NCBI RefSeq assembly: GCF_000718775.1
Contig: NZ_JOCB01000120.1
Location: 1-23,662, forward strand
Direction: 5' to 3'
DNA: 23,662 nucleotides
Source of the DNA: Streptomyces sp. NRRL S-31
GTDB taxonomy: Bacteria; Actinomycetota; Actinomycetes; Streptomycetales; Streptomycetaceae
How positions within the stretch are numbered: the stretch's first letter is position 1; every line of letters starts with the position of its first letter. Shown here piece after piece: positions 8,266 to 15,703 of the stretch. The notes beneath the pieces were generated by a model that was not told the origin of the DNA, made no database searches, and saw only the letters and a list, made by a program, of their open reading frames with translations. A program made the translations under genes and the position numbers.

Positions 8266-9039
8266 GTGGGACGCCTCGTGCCCGCCGTGACCCGGGCTCT
8301 CGACATCCTGGAGCTGTTCCTCGACGGGGAGGGAACGCTCTCCGCCCCCGACATCGTGCGCAGGCTCCAGCTGCCCCGCACCACCGTGCACGAGCTGGTC
8401 ACCACGCTCGCGGCACGCTCCTACATCGTGCAGGTGCCGGGGCAGCCGGGGCGGTACCGGCTCGGCGTACGCCCGTACCAGCTCGGCAGCCGCTACGCCG
8501 AGCAGCTCGACCTCGCCGCCGAGGGCCAGCAGGTGGCCCGCACGGTCGCCGAGACCTGCGACGAGACGGTCCACGTGGCCATCCTGGAGGGCACCGACGT
8601 CATCTACATCGCCAAGGTCGACTCCACCCACGCCGTCCGCATGGTCTCCGCGGCCGGCCGCCGGCTGCCCGCCCACTGCACCTCGGTCGGCAAGATGCTG
8701 CTGGCCTCGCTGCCCGAGGCCGAACTGGCCGCACGCGTCCCGGACGGCGCCGAGCTGACCGCGATGACGCCCAACAGCATCACCGAACCGGCCGCGCTGC
8801 GCGAGGCCCTCGCCGCGATCCGGGGGCGCGGCATCGCGGTCGAGAGCCGCGAGTCCAACCCCGACGTCTCCTGCGTGGCCGCGCCGGTCCGCGACCGCAC
8901 CGGCCAGGTCGTGGCCGCGCTGTCCATCTCCGTTCCGATGATCCGCTGGAGCGACGAGCGCCGGGCCGAGCTGGAGCAACTGGCCGCCAAGGGCGCGGCG
9001 GACCTGTCGGAGCGGCTCGGCCACCGGAGCGCGGCATGA
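8266..9039 (+). CDS. IclR-family transcriptional regulator
   Basis: A 257-residue regulator starting at GTG 8266, with AGGGAGG 9-10 nt upstream. It has an N-terminal winged helix-turn-helix (about residues 5-65; ALDILELF, LSAPDIVRRLQLPRTTVHELVTTL, then the wing PGRYRLG) and a C-terminal IclR effector domain (HVAILEGTDVIYIAKV, LPAHCTSVGKMLLA, SCVAAPVRD). IclR proteins bind small acids or sugars and repress or activate catabolic genes. The stop overlaps the start of the lactonase gene (ATGA), so both form one operon. A three-part site upstream recurs before the dehydratase and transporter operons, suggesting that this protein controls all three. A repressor role is inferred from the site position just downstream of predicted start points. 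Confidence 0.93.
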   Translation: MGRLVPAVTRALDILELFLDGEGTLSAPDIVRRLQLPRTTVHELVTTLAARSYIVQVPGQPGRYRLGVRPYQLGSRYAEQLDLAAEGQQVARTVAETCDETVHVAILEGTDVIYIAKVDSTHAVRMVSAAGRRLPAHCTSVGKMLLASLPEAELAARVPDGAELTAMTPNSITEPAALREALAAIRGRGIAVESRESNPDVSCVAAPVRDRTGQVVAALSISVPMIRWSDERRAELEQLAAKGAADLSERLGHRSAA

Positions 9040-9881
9040 CGGCGTACGAGGTCGCGGTGCGGGCGGAGGCGGCGCTCGGCGAGGGTCCGACCTGGGACCC
9101 GGCGACGGGCCGGCTCCTCTGGCTCGACATCCTGGGCATGCGGATCCACACGTACGACCCCTCCTCGGGCGCCCGCACGATCCGCACGGCGCCGCAGCAC
9201 GTCGGCGCGGTCAAGCCCCGCGCGGGCGGCGGTCTGGTGCTCAACCTGCGGGACGGCGTCGGGCTGCTGGACCCGGACGACACGTTCCGCTGGCTGCATC
9301 ACGAGCCGGTCGCGGGGCGCCGCGCGAACGACGCCGCGGTGGCCCCGGACGGCTCCCTCTGGGCGGGCACGATGCGCTACGACGAGGCGGCCGGGGGCGG
9401 CACGCTGTCCCGGATCACGGGGGACGGCGGCGTGACGACGGTCCTGCCGGACGTCACCGTCAGCAACGGCACCGGCTGGAGCCCCGACGGCCGCCGCATG
9501 TACTACATCGACACCCCGACGCGCCGCGTGGACGTCTTCGACCACGACGCCGAGGGGGTGCGCGACCGCCGCCCGCTGGTGGAGATCGAGGAGGGCGCGG
9601 GCTTCCCGGACGGCCTGACGGTCGACGCGGAGGGCTGTGTGTGGGTGGCGCTGTGGGACGGGGGAGCGGTGCGCCGCTACACGCCCGACGGGGAGCTGGA
9701 CCGGGTGATCACCCTGCCGACCCCGCGGACGACGGCCTGCGCGTTCGGCGGCGCCGGCCTGACCGACCTGTACGTCACGACGGCCCGCACGGGTCTGTCC
9801 TCCCCGCACCCCTTGGCGGGCTCCCTCCTGATCATCCCGAACGCGGGCCAGGGCCTCCCCCCAACCCCGTTCACCGGCTGA
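9036..9881 (+). CDS. SMP-30/gluconolactonase/LRE family sugar lactonase
   Basis: A 281-residue six-bladed beta-propeller protein that would open an aldonolactone to the aldonic acid. Metal-ligand motifs are visible: Glu in LGEGPTWD near residue 17, Asn in VSNGTGWSPDG, and Asp in GFPDGLTVD; RANDAAVAPDGSLWAGTM is the usual substrate-side strand. The ATG at 9036 overlaps the iclR stop in ATGA, so it is translationally coupled. In oxidative sugar pathways this enzyme acts between a sugar dehydrogenase and a sugar-acid dehydratase, and genes of both kinds lie at 20.8-22.9 kb. The exact sugar cannot be read from the sequence. Two hairpin repeats follow the stop. Confidence 0.9.
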   Translation: MTAYEVAVRAEAALGEGPTWDPATGRLLWLDILGMRIHTYDPSSGARTIRTAPQHVGAVKPRAGGGLVLNLRDGVGLLDPDDTFRWLHHEPVAGRRANDAAVAPDGSLWAGTMRYDEAAGGGTLSRITGDGGVTTVLPDVTVSNGTGWSPDGRRMYYIDTPTRRVDVFDHDAEGVRDRRPLVEIEEGAGFPDGLTVDAEGCVWVALWDGGAVRRYTPDGELDRVITLPTPRTTACAFGGAGLTDLYVTTARTGLSSPHPLAGSLLIIPNAGQGLPPTPFTG

Positions 9882-9896
9882 CACACCCCGCCCGGC

Positions 9897-9932
9897 GCCC
9901 CGCAAGGGGCGGGGGGAACGGCGCGCCCAGCC
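9897..9932. repeat. Streptomyces-type intergenic hairpin repeat, copy 1
   Basis: GCCCCGCAAGGGGC (9897-9910) forms a five-base-pair stem with a GCAA tetraloop, followed by a run of G and then AACGGCGCGCCCAGCC. The same unit recurs 57 bp downstream. This resembles the short repeat seen after many Streptomyces genes. It lies between two convergent genes, so it may end transcription from one or both sides. Confidence 0.75.
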
Positions 9933-9953
9933 CCGACGCACCCGCAGGCAAGT

Positions 9954-9989
9954 GCCCCGCAAGGGGCGCGGGGAACTGCGCGCCCAGCC
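9954..9989. repeat. Streptomyces-type intergenic hairpin repeat, copy 2
   Basis: It has the same GCCCCGCAAGGGGC hairpin (9954-9967), followed by GCGGGGAACTGCGCGCCCAGCC (split here as GCGGGGAACTG and CGCGCCCAGCC). Copy 2 is closer than copy 1 to the common form with GGGGAACTGCGCG. The rest of the gap up to 10089 is C-rich with no visible gene. Confidence 0.75.
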
Positions 9990-10089
9990 ACACCCCACCC
10001 GCACCCGCCCACCGGCATGCCCCCAACCCCCAGCCGCGAGCCCCCACACCCGCCAACCAACACGCCCCCCACCCCCCACAGCGGGACCC

Positions 10090-11292
10090 TCACAGCGGCC
10101 GGCAGGCAACCCGTATCGCCTCGACGTCCCCGGAGTGGCGCAGCGCCCGGGACACGGCACCGATCTCGCGGAGCAGCTTCGTCGGGTCGGGCCCGCAGCC
10201 CGGCCCCGCCGGCGCCGTCCGGGCGCCGGCCTCGACCGCGTCCAGGATGCACACCGCGGCGGCCAGCGCCCGCGCCCGCTCGGGCGGATGGCCGAGTCCG
10301 AGCGCGGCGTCGTACGCGCGGCCGCAGAGCCCGGTGTCCAGGCGCCGGACCAGCGGCAGCAGCACGTCCCGGATGAACGTCTCGCGCCGGGTGAGCCGCA
10401 GTTCGGGCGTGGCGCGCAGCACGAACGGCAGGCCCACGCCGCTCGCGCCGCGCAGCAGCCGGTACAGGGGCCGCAGTTCGCGGTGGGCGAGCCGGACCCG
10501 CCGGCGGTCGCGCAGGTACTGGCCGGCGTGCGGCAGGATGAAGCCGACGGCGACGAGGACGGCGGAGAGCGCGGCGACGGGCGGTGCCAGGTCGGTGCTC
10601 AGCCAGTCCGCGTTCCACCCCGACCAGCGCGCGGCGACGGCGGTCAGCTTGGCCGCGTCGTAGAGCAGGTTCAGCGCGTAGCCGGCGCCCAGCAGCCGCA
10701 GCCCGCGGCGCAGCCAGGCGTCCAGTCCCTCGGCGCGCGCCCAGTCCCGGACCAGCCGGAAGCTGATCAGGCAGGCCACGGCGTGCGCGAGGAGGTAGAG
10801 CAGGATCTCCTCGCGCATGAACGGCGTGGTGGCGTAGTAGGTGTCCAGGTCCCGCAGCCGCTCCGCGGGCGCGTCGGCGAGCAGGAACAGCACCCACAGG
10901 GCGACGATCACCCCCGAGTACGCCCAGATCACCCGGCGCGTCGCGCGGCGGGTGGCGGCCGAGCGGCCGGCCGGGCCGTTGCGCCAGGTGACGAGGAGCA
11001 GCAGACAGGACCCGCCGAACGCGGTGATCAGCGAGTAGCACCAGGGCGCGGCGGCGTTGGGCACGCCGGTTACCCGGTTGACCAGGGCGATGGTGGACGG
11101 GGTGCAGAACACGGACACCGCGCAGCCGAGCACCAGCAGCGCGCCGACCGCCCGCAGCAGCGGGTCCCGCCACAGCCGGACGATCGAGGGCAGCTTGACC
11201 CCCAGCGCGGCGGCGAGCAGGGCCGCGGGAATCCAGAAGGAGATGTAGAGATCGCTGAGGAAGCCCGAGGGGCCCCGCGCGGCCGCGGTCAC
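10090..11292 (-). CDS. MAB_1171c-like seven-helix membrane protein (DUF6545-type C terminus)
   Basis: A 400-residue protein with about seven hydrophobic helices in the first 260 residues (for example FWIPAALLAAALGVKL, LLRAVGALLVLGCAVSVF, CYSLITAFGGSCLLLLVTW, VIWAYSGVIVALWVLFLLA, LLYLLAHAVACLISF, LSAVLVAVGFILPHAG). A cytoplasmic helical domain follows (ELRPLYRLLRGASG, TRRETFIRDVLLPLVRRLDTGL). This matches the MAB_1171c 'putative transporter' family of actinomycetes, whose function is unproven; the architecture could equally suit a sensor. The GTG at 11292 overlaps the metallopeptidase stop (GTGA), so the two are translationally coupled. These two families are often neighbours in Streptomyces, which suggests a membrane protein and protease signalling pair. 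Confidence 0.8.
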   Translation of the reverse strand: MTAAARGPSGFLSDLYISFWIPAALLAAALGVKLPSIVRLWRDPLLRAVGALLVLGCAVSVFCTPSTIALVNRVTGVPNAAAPWCYSLITAFGGSCLLLLVTWRNGPAGRSAATRRATRRVIWAYSGVIVALWVLFLLADAPAERLRDLDTYYATTPFMREEILLYLLAHAVACLISFRLVRDWARAEGLDAWLRRGLRLLGAGYALNLLYDAAKLTAVAARWSGWNADWLSTDLAPPVAALSAVLVAVGFILPHAGQYLRDRRRVRLAHRELRPLYRLLRGASGVGLPFVLRATPELRLTRRETFIRDVLLPLVRRLDTGLCGRAYDAALGLGHPPERARALAAAVCILDAVEAGARTAPAGPGCGPDPTKLLREIGAVSRALRHSGDVEAIRVACRPL

Positions 11293-11966
11293 CGCCCGGC
11301 TCCCCCTCGCCCCCGGGGGCCGTCCGCCCGGTCATCGCCGCCGCGGTAGCCGAGGGAACGCTGCACGGGGTCCGGCGGCGCGGACCGGGTGCCGGCGAGG
11401 TGGCCCCGGAACAGGGTGGCCAGGCGGTGCCCGAAGTCGTCGGCCTCGGCCTCGTCGGTCTCCCGGGAGCCGTTGCGGGCGGCCACCGTGAGGGCGGCCT
11501 CCCGCCAGTCGGGCGTGTCGGCGAGGGCGCGGGCCGCGGCGGCCCCGGCGAGGTGGTCGTGCCGGTGGCCGGTGTGCAGGTGCCACAGCTCGTGTCCCAG
11601 GATGACCAGTTGCTGCACGGCCTCGGCCCGTTCCTCCACGATGACCAGGTCGAAGTCGGCGAACTCGACCCACAGCCCGGTGACTTCCAGCTCGTCCGGG
11701 AACCGTTCGAAGCGCAGCTCCACCGGCCGCCCGGCGCGCAGCGCGGTCATCTCCTCGCACAGGGCGTGGCACAGCGCCCGTACGTCGTCGGGCGGCTCGG
11801 GCCGGGCGCGGACGGCGGCGGCGAGCGCGCCGGCGAGGGAGCGCATCGCGGCGCCGGGGCGGGGGCGGCGCAGCCGTGCGGCGAGTCCCGCGGCCCGCCG
11901 TCGCGCGCCCGCCCCGTTCATCGGCCGGCCCCCGTCTCCGCCTTGTCCCGCCTCGTGGCCCGTCAT
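11289..11966 (-). CDS. ImmA/IrrE-family zinc metallopeptidase-like protein
   Basis: A 225-residue protein from ATG 11966 with a zinc-protease motif HELWH at residues 125-129 and a downstream ETDEAEADDF segment (about 169-178) that probably supplies the third zinc ligand, as in ImmA/IrrE proteins. Members cleave or inactivate repressors, often in answer to stress, and are often encoded beside an XRE-type repressor. The first 60 residues are Arg/Gly/Ala-rich and probably disordered. Starts at 12038 and 11921 are also open; 11966 is preferred because GAGG lies upstream and the 12038 start would place a terminator-like hairpin (12002-12023) inside the gene. It is coupled by GTGA to the membrane-protein gene. 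No XRE gene is adjacent, so its target is unknown. Confidence 0.8.
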   Translation of the reverse strand: MTGHEAGQGGDGGRPMNGAGARRRAAGLAARLRRPRPGAAMRSLAGALAAAVRARPEPPDDVRALCHALCEEMTALRAGRPVELRFERFPDELEVTGLWVEFADFDLVIVEERAEAVQQLVILGHELWHLHTGHRHDHLAGAAAARALADTPDWREAALTVAARNGSRETDEAEADDFGHRLATLFRGHLAGTRSAPPDPVQRSLGYRGGDDRADGPRGRGGAGR

Positions 11967-12001
11967 GGCTCGTTCCGCCTCGTCATGGCTGGTCCGAGGG
12001 T

Positions 12002-12023
12002 ACGCGGCCGGACGGGGCCGCGT
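12002..12023 (-). terminator. Hairpin between the beta-galactosidase and metallopeptidase genes
   Basis: ACGCGGCC (12002-12009) and GGCCGCGT (12016-12023) form a perfect 8-bp stem with a 6-nt loop, 46 nt past the beta-galactosidase stop on the minus strand. There is no T run, which is usual in high-GC actinomycetes. It would separate the two co-directional transcription units. Confidence 0.5.
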
Positions 12024-12069
12024 CCCGCGTTCCCCCAACAGTCGTTCAAATCGAAACGATTCCCGGTGT

Positions 12070-15021
12070 TCAGACGGGCGTCACCGGCACCCCGCCGGAC
12101 GCGCTGCCGAGCAGCGTCAGCCGTACCGAGCCGGGGCCCGACAGCGTGGTGAACTCCGAGAGCACCGCCAGCGCGAGGGTGTTGGTGCCCCGGGTGCGCA
12201 GGATGCCGTTCGGCAGGACGAAGGTGTGCTGCGGACCGACGTTGTTGACGTACTGCCCCAGGTTCCAGCCGTTGAGGAAGATCTGGGCGCGGTAGGCCCG
12301 GTACGGGTCGTCGTCCAGGGTCAGCCCGACCGACGCGTCGACGTCGGCCGGCACCGACAGCCGGAACGTGGTCCGGTACCAGGTCACGCCCTGGTACCGG
12401 GCCGCGCGCGGGAAGGACGCCGGTTCCCAGTCCCGGTCCCGGAACCCGGGCAGGTGCCAGCCCTCCCGCTCGCCGTACAGGCCGCCGTTGTTCATCGGCC
12501 CGCGCACCGGGTCGGCGGGGCCCTCGCCCTGGAGGCGCCAGCTCACCCGCGGCGACGCGCCCTTGAAGGTGACCGCCGTCAGACCGCGGGCCGCCTTGTG
12601 CGTGTCCAGGCCCTTGCCGTCCTGGTCGTGCTGCATCCGCCGGACGAGCACGGACAGCACGTGCCGGCCGGGGGAGCGCAGCCGCTCGCGCACCGGGAGG
12701 ACGGCCGTCTCCGCCCAGCTCCCCTTGCGGACCGTCCGCTTGTCCGGCACCGGCATCCGGTGCGTGCCCAGCGGCTCGCCGTCCAGCCAGGCCATCAGCA
12801 GCCCCTGCGTGCCGGTGCTGTAGGCGAGGGAGACCTCCTCGACGCCGGTCGTGTCGGTGAGGGTGCCGCGGTACCAGACGTCGCCGTAGTGGAAGCCGTA
12901 GTCGTCGGCGAAGAGCACCGGCTGTCCGTCCGGGACGGCCGTGGTGCTCGCGGACGCCGTCTTGTCGGCCTTCCTCCACGAGGAGTCGTCGAAGCCCGGG
13001 CCCGCCTCCGGGTTCTCCCGCCGCATCCGCCAGCCGCCCAGCGCGGGCAGCCGCACCTCGGGCACGTCCGGCAGCGTCCCGGTGGTCATCAGGCTGCCCG
13101 AGAGGGTGACCCGGGTGGCCAGCCGGCGCCCGTTCCACACCAGGGTGTCGATCCCGCGCGGACCCCACACCTCCATCCCCGTCGGCTCCTTGAGGTCACC
13201 GGTCAGGTGGACCTCCGAACCGCGCAGCTCGACGTGGCGCAGCAGCGCCGGGCCGTACACCAGGAGGGTCCCGGACGGGGTGTCGTACGGGAACAGGCGG
13301 ACGGCGGTGGCGTCGTCGGCGAAGAGCAGCAGCAGCGGGGTGTCGGTCTCGCCGTGCTGCACCAGCACCCGGGTCAGCCCCGCCTCGCCGAGGGGCGCGT
13401 TCACGTGCAACTCGCCCCCGTCGTAGGCCCAGCCGCCCTCCGGGTCCAGCCGCTGCACCAGCGGCTCGGCCGGACAGTCGAGGACCAGCTCGGCCATCTC
13501 GCCGTCGCGCCCCGCGAACACGGCGATGTCCTGCCGGCCCGCCGTCAGGCACAGCATGGGCGCGGCCGTGCAGTACTTCAGCGTCCGCTCGCCCAGCTTC
13601 AGCCCGGTGGTCAGCAGCTTGGCGTCCTTGCCGGGCACGGTGATCCGCACCTCGCCGGCGTCGGTCGGCAGGCCGGTGGTGACCGCCTCGGTGCCGTCGT
13701 TGCGGGCGATGTACACATGCGCGCCGGTGTCCTGGTTGGTGAGGTGGTAGACCTTCAGCCCCTCGGCCGTCACATCCGCCGCCCGGTCCAGCTTGGCGAA
13801 GTCGGGCACCCGCTGGAGCAGGTGTCCGAGCTGGTGCATCGGGGCGATCTTGCCGGTGACGTTCCGCCCCTCGTCGATCGCGGCCCCGTAGTCGTACGAG
13901 GTGTAGACGACCGGCGCGGGCAGCCAGCCCCACGAGGTCCCGCCGAACGTCATGTACACGTTGTGCAGGGTGATGCCGTTGGCCAGGTTGGTCAGGTGGA
14001 AACGGCGCTCGTAGGCCGCGTCCCGGGTGCGCCGCGACTCGGCGTACCCCCGGCCGTCGAACTCGGCCCCGCCCCACGGGTCGAACCAGCCGCCCCCGAA
14101 CTCGGGCACGAACCCGGGCGTGGCGGGCGAGGCGGTGGCCCCGCCCGTGGGCCCGCCGGGGCCGTAGTGCCCCCAGTCCGGCGGGGTCTGGGAGGGCGAG
14201 GGGTAGCCGTCGAACCCGTACAGCCAGCCGCCCTTCTCCCCGCCGGTGCCGAAGGAGCCGGGGACCCAGTAGCCGTTGCGCCCCTTGTCGTTGTGGAACA
14301 GCGGGACGTCGATCCCGTCGGCCCGCACCTTGGCGTACAGGTGGGACATGTAGTTCCGGCCGGTGTCCTCCCGCACGTGGGCGTCGTACTCGTTCTCGAT
14401 CTGGTACAGCAGGACCGTGCCGGTGCCCCGGGTGTACAAGTGCCGGCGGACGATCCGGTTCACCCGGGTCAGCCACTCGTCGACGTGCGTCAGGTACGTC
14501 GGGTCGTCGGTCCGGGCCGTGCCCTTCGTCGCGGTCAGCCAGCCGGGGAAGCCGCCGCCGTCGACCTCGGCGTTGATGTACGGGCCGGGGCGCAGGATGA
14601 CGTACAGCCCCGTCTCGGCCGCCGTGCGCAGGAACAGGCCGAGGTCCCGGACGCCGGAGAAGTCGTACACGCCGGGCGCGGGGGAGTGGTAGTTCCACGC
14701 CACGTAGACGCTGACGGCGTTGTAGCCGTGCGCCCGCATCTTCTGGAGCACGTCCCGCCACAGGGACGGGCTCGGCAGCCGGAAGGGGTGCAGCTCGCCG
14801 GACCACACCACCAGCCGCCGCCCGTCCACGAGCAGCGAGTAACGGTCGTACCCGATCGTGTGGCGTTCGCCGTCGGCGCGCGGCGGGGCCGGCGCCGGAC
14901 CGGTCGGCGCGCTGCCACCCGCGTACGCCGGGGGTGCTCCGGGGCCGCCGCTGGGGCCCAGGGCGATACCGAGCGCGGCAGAGCCGGCCAGGGCACTGAA
15001 GGTACGTCTGCTGAGCGCCAA
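12070..15021 (-). CDS. Secreted GH35 beta-galactosidase, Tat-exported, TTG start
   Basis: A 983-residue glycoside hydrolase of family 35 that releases terminal beta-galactose. The N terminus SRRTFSALAGSAALG is a twin-arginine signal, followed by an Ala/Pro/Gly-rich stretch. The catalytic barrel covers about residues 55-400: QIENEY places the acid/base at Glu211 and VPEFGGGWFDPWG the nucleophile at Glu307; WSGELHPFR and LRPGPYINAE are other family signatures. The C-terminal half resembles the jelly-roll domains of large fungal-type GH35 enzymes (NGWNLGQYVNNVGPQ near the end). The TTG at 15021 is chosen because GGGAGG sits 7 nt upstream and directly precedes the Tat motif; longer upstream frames would run through the divergent regulator. 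It would supply galactose outside the cell. No copy of the shared operator precedes it. Confidence 0.93.
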   Translation of the reverse strand: MALSRRTFSALAGSAALGIALGPSGGPGAPPAYAGGSAPTGPAPAPPRADGERHTIGYDRYSLLVDGRRLVVWSGELHPFRLPSPSLWRDVLQKMRAHGYNAVSVYVAWNYHSPAPGVYDFSGVRDLGLFLRTAAETGLYVILRPGPYINAEVDGGGFPGWLTATKGTARTDDPTYLTHVDEWLTRVNRIVRRHLYTRGTGTVLLYQIENEYDAHVREDTGRNYMSHLYAKVRADGIDVPLFHNDKGRNGYWVPGSFGTGGEKGGWLYGFDGYPSPSQTPPDWGHYGPGGPTGGATASPATPGFVPEFGGGWFDPWGGAEFDGRGYAESRRTRDAAYERRFHLTNLANGITLHNVYMTFGGTSWGWLPAPVVYTSYDYGAAIDEGRNVTGKIAPMHQLGHLLQRVPDFAKLDRAADVTAEGLKVYHLTNQDTGAHVYIARNDGTEAVTTGLPTDAGEVRITVPGKDAKLLTTGLKLGERTLKYCTAAPMLCLTAGRQDIAVFAGRDGEMAELVLDCPAEPLVQRLDPEGGWAYDGGELHVNAPLGEAGLTRVLVQHGETDTPLLLLFADDATAVRLFPYDTPSGTLLVYGPALLRHVELRGSEVHLTGDLKEPTGMEVWGPRGIDTLVWNGRRLATRVTLSGSLMTTGTLPDVPEVRLPALGGWRMRRENPEAGPGFDDSSWRKADKTASASTTAVPDGQPVLFADDYGFHYGDVWYRGTLTDTTGVEEVSLAYSTGTQGLLMAWLDGEPLGTHRMPVPDKRTVRKGSWAETAVLPVRERLRSPGRHVLSVLVRRMQHDQDGKGLDTHKAARGLTAVTFKGASPRVSWRLQGEGPADPVRGPMNNGGLYGEREGWHLPGFRDRDWEPASFPRAARYQGVTWYRTTFRLSVPADVDASVGLTLDDDPYRAYRAQIFLNGWNLGQYVNNVGPQHTFVLPNGILRTRGTNTLALAVLSEFTTLSGPGSVRLTLLGSASGGVPVTPV

Positions 15022-15060
15022 GGTGGATCCTCCCGGCGGTCTTACGGGGGCGCGGGTCCG

Positions 15061-15079
15061 GCCATTCTCCATGGCGGAA
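15061..15079. promoter_or_regulatory. Imperfect inverted repeats in the divergent GH35/Rrf2 promoter region
   Basis: GCCAT (15061-15065) and ATGGC (15071-15075) form a 5-bp inverted repeat with a 5-nt spacer. An overlapping TTC-N9-GAA (15065-15079) has the general layout of Rrf2-family operators. The whole gap between the two starts is only 75 bp, so one bound regulator could affect both genes. This is suggestive only. Confidence 0.35.
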
Positions 15080-15096
15080 CGCCCCACAATGGACCC

Positions 15097-15555
15097 ATGA
15101 GGATCTCGGCACGGGCGGATTACGCGGTACGGGCGGTACTGGAGCTGGCCGTACGGCAGGGTAACGGCCCGGTGAAGGCAGAGGAAATCGCCGCCGTGCA
15201 GGACATCCCGCACAAGTTTCTGGAAGGAATCCTGGGCGACCTCAGGCGGGCCGGGATCGTGGACAGCCGGCGTGGCGGGGGCGGCGGCTACCGGCTGGCG
15301 CGGACGGCGCCGTCGATCACCGTGGCGGACGTCATCCGGGCGGTCGACGGCCCGATCGTGTCGGTGCGCGGCGAACGCCCGACGGGACTCGCCTACACGG
15401 GCACGGCCCGGCCGCTGCTGCCGTTGTGGATCGCCCTGCGGGCGAACGTGCGGCGCGTCCTGGAGGGCGTCACGGTCGCCGACCTCGCGGCGGACGCGCT
15501 GCCGGAGCCGGTCCGGGCGCTGGCGGCGGAACCGGCGGCCTGGGAGAACCCCTGA
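15097..15555 (+). CDS. Rrf2-family transcriptional regulator without cysteines
   Basis: A 152-residue regulator beginning MRISARADYAVRAVLELA, the standard Rrf2 N terminus, with a winged helix-turn-helix (VKAEEIAAVQDIPHKFLEGILGDL), the wing SRRGGGGGYRLAR and the dimerisation helix ITVADVIRAVDGP. The translated protein contains no cysteine, so it cannot hold the iron-sulfur cluster of IscR/NsrR-type relatives and must sense something else. The ATG at 15097 has no ribosome-binding site; CACAAT at 15085-15090 could be a -10 box 6 nt upstream, which would give a leaderless or near-leaderless mRNA. It is divergent from the beta-galactosidase gene, a possible target. A strong hairpin follows the stop. 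Confidence 0.9.
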   Translation: MRISARADYAVRAVLELAVRQGNGPVKAEEIAAVQDIPHKFLEGILGDLRRAGIVDSRRGGGGGYRLARTAPSITVADVIRAVDGPIVSVRGERPTGLAYTGTARPLLPLWIALRANVRRVLEGVTVADLAADALPEPVRALAAEPAAWENP

Positions 15556-15567
15556 CGGGCGACGCCG

Positions 15568-15599
15568 GGGGCGGCCCGTGGGGGAGCACGGGCCGCCCC
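15568..15599 (+). terminator. Strong terminator hairpin after the Rrf2 gene
   Basis: GGGGCGGCCCGTG (15568-15580) pairs perfectly with CACGGGCCGCCCC (15587-15599), a 13-bp stem with a 6-nt loop, starting 13 nt after the stop codon. There is no long T run. It lies between convergent genes and could act in both directions. Confidence 0.8.
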
Positions 15600-15632
15600 T
15601 CGATCCGGAGCGGGCGGTCGCGGTGTTCAGCG

Positions 15633-15672
15633 CCGGGCGGGGCCGGGTGCCGGGAGTGCCGTGTCCGCCCGG
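15633..15672 (-). terminator. Possible terminator of the sugar-transport operon
   Basis: CCGGGCGG (15633-15640) can pair with CCGCCCGG (15665-15672) across a 24-nt loop, 32 nt past the permease stop on the minus strand. The long loop makes this weaker than the neighbouring Rrf2 hairpin, which may itself serve both operons. Confidence 0.3.
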
Positions 15673-15703
15673 TGCCATGGGCGCGGCTGCGGCCGCCGGG
15701 GGC

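Noticed and set aside
12043..12059. GTTC and CGAAAC elements resembling the shared operator
   Set aside because: Spacing and order differ from the three-part site and it lies just past the beta-galactosidase stop rather than at a clear promoter.
11389..15555. Very long plus-strand open frame of 1388 codons
   Set aside because: Only its 3' end (from 15097) is the Rrf2 gene; the rest is the antisense shadow of the metallopeptidase and beta-galactosidase genes, made stop-free by high GC.
15022..15678. Upstream extension of the beta-galactosidase frame
   Set aside because: It crosses the divergent Rrf2 gene; the Tat signal and ribosome-binding site fix the start at 15021.
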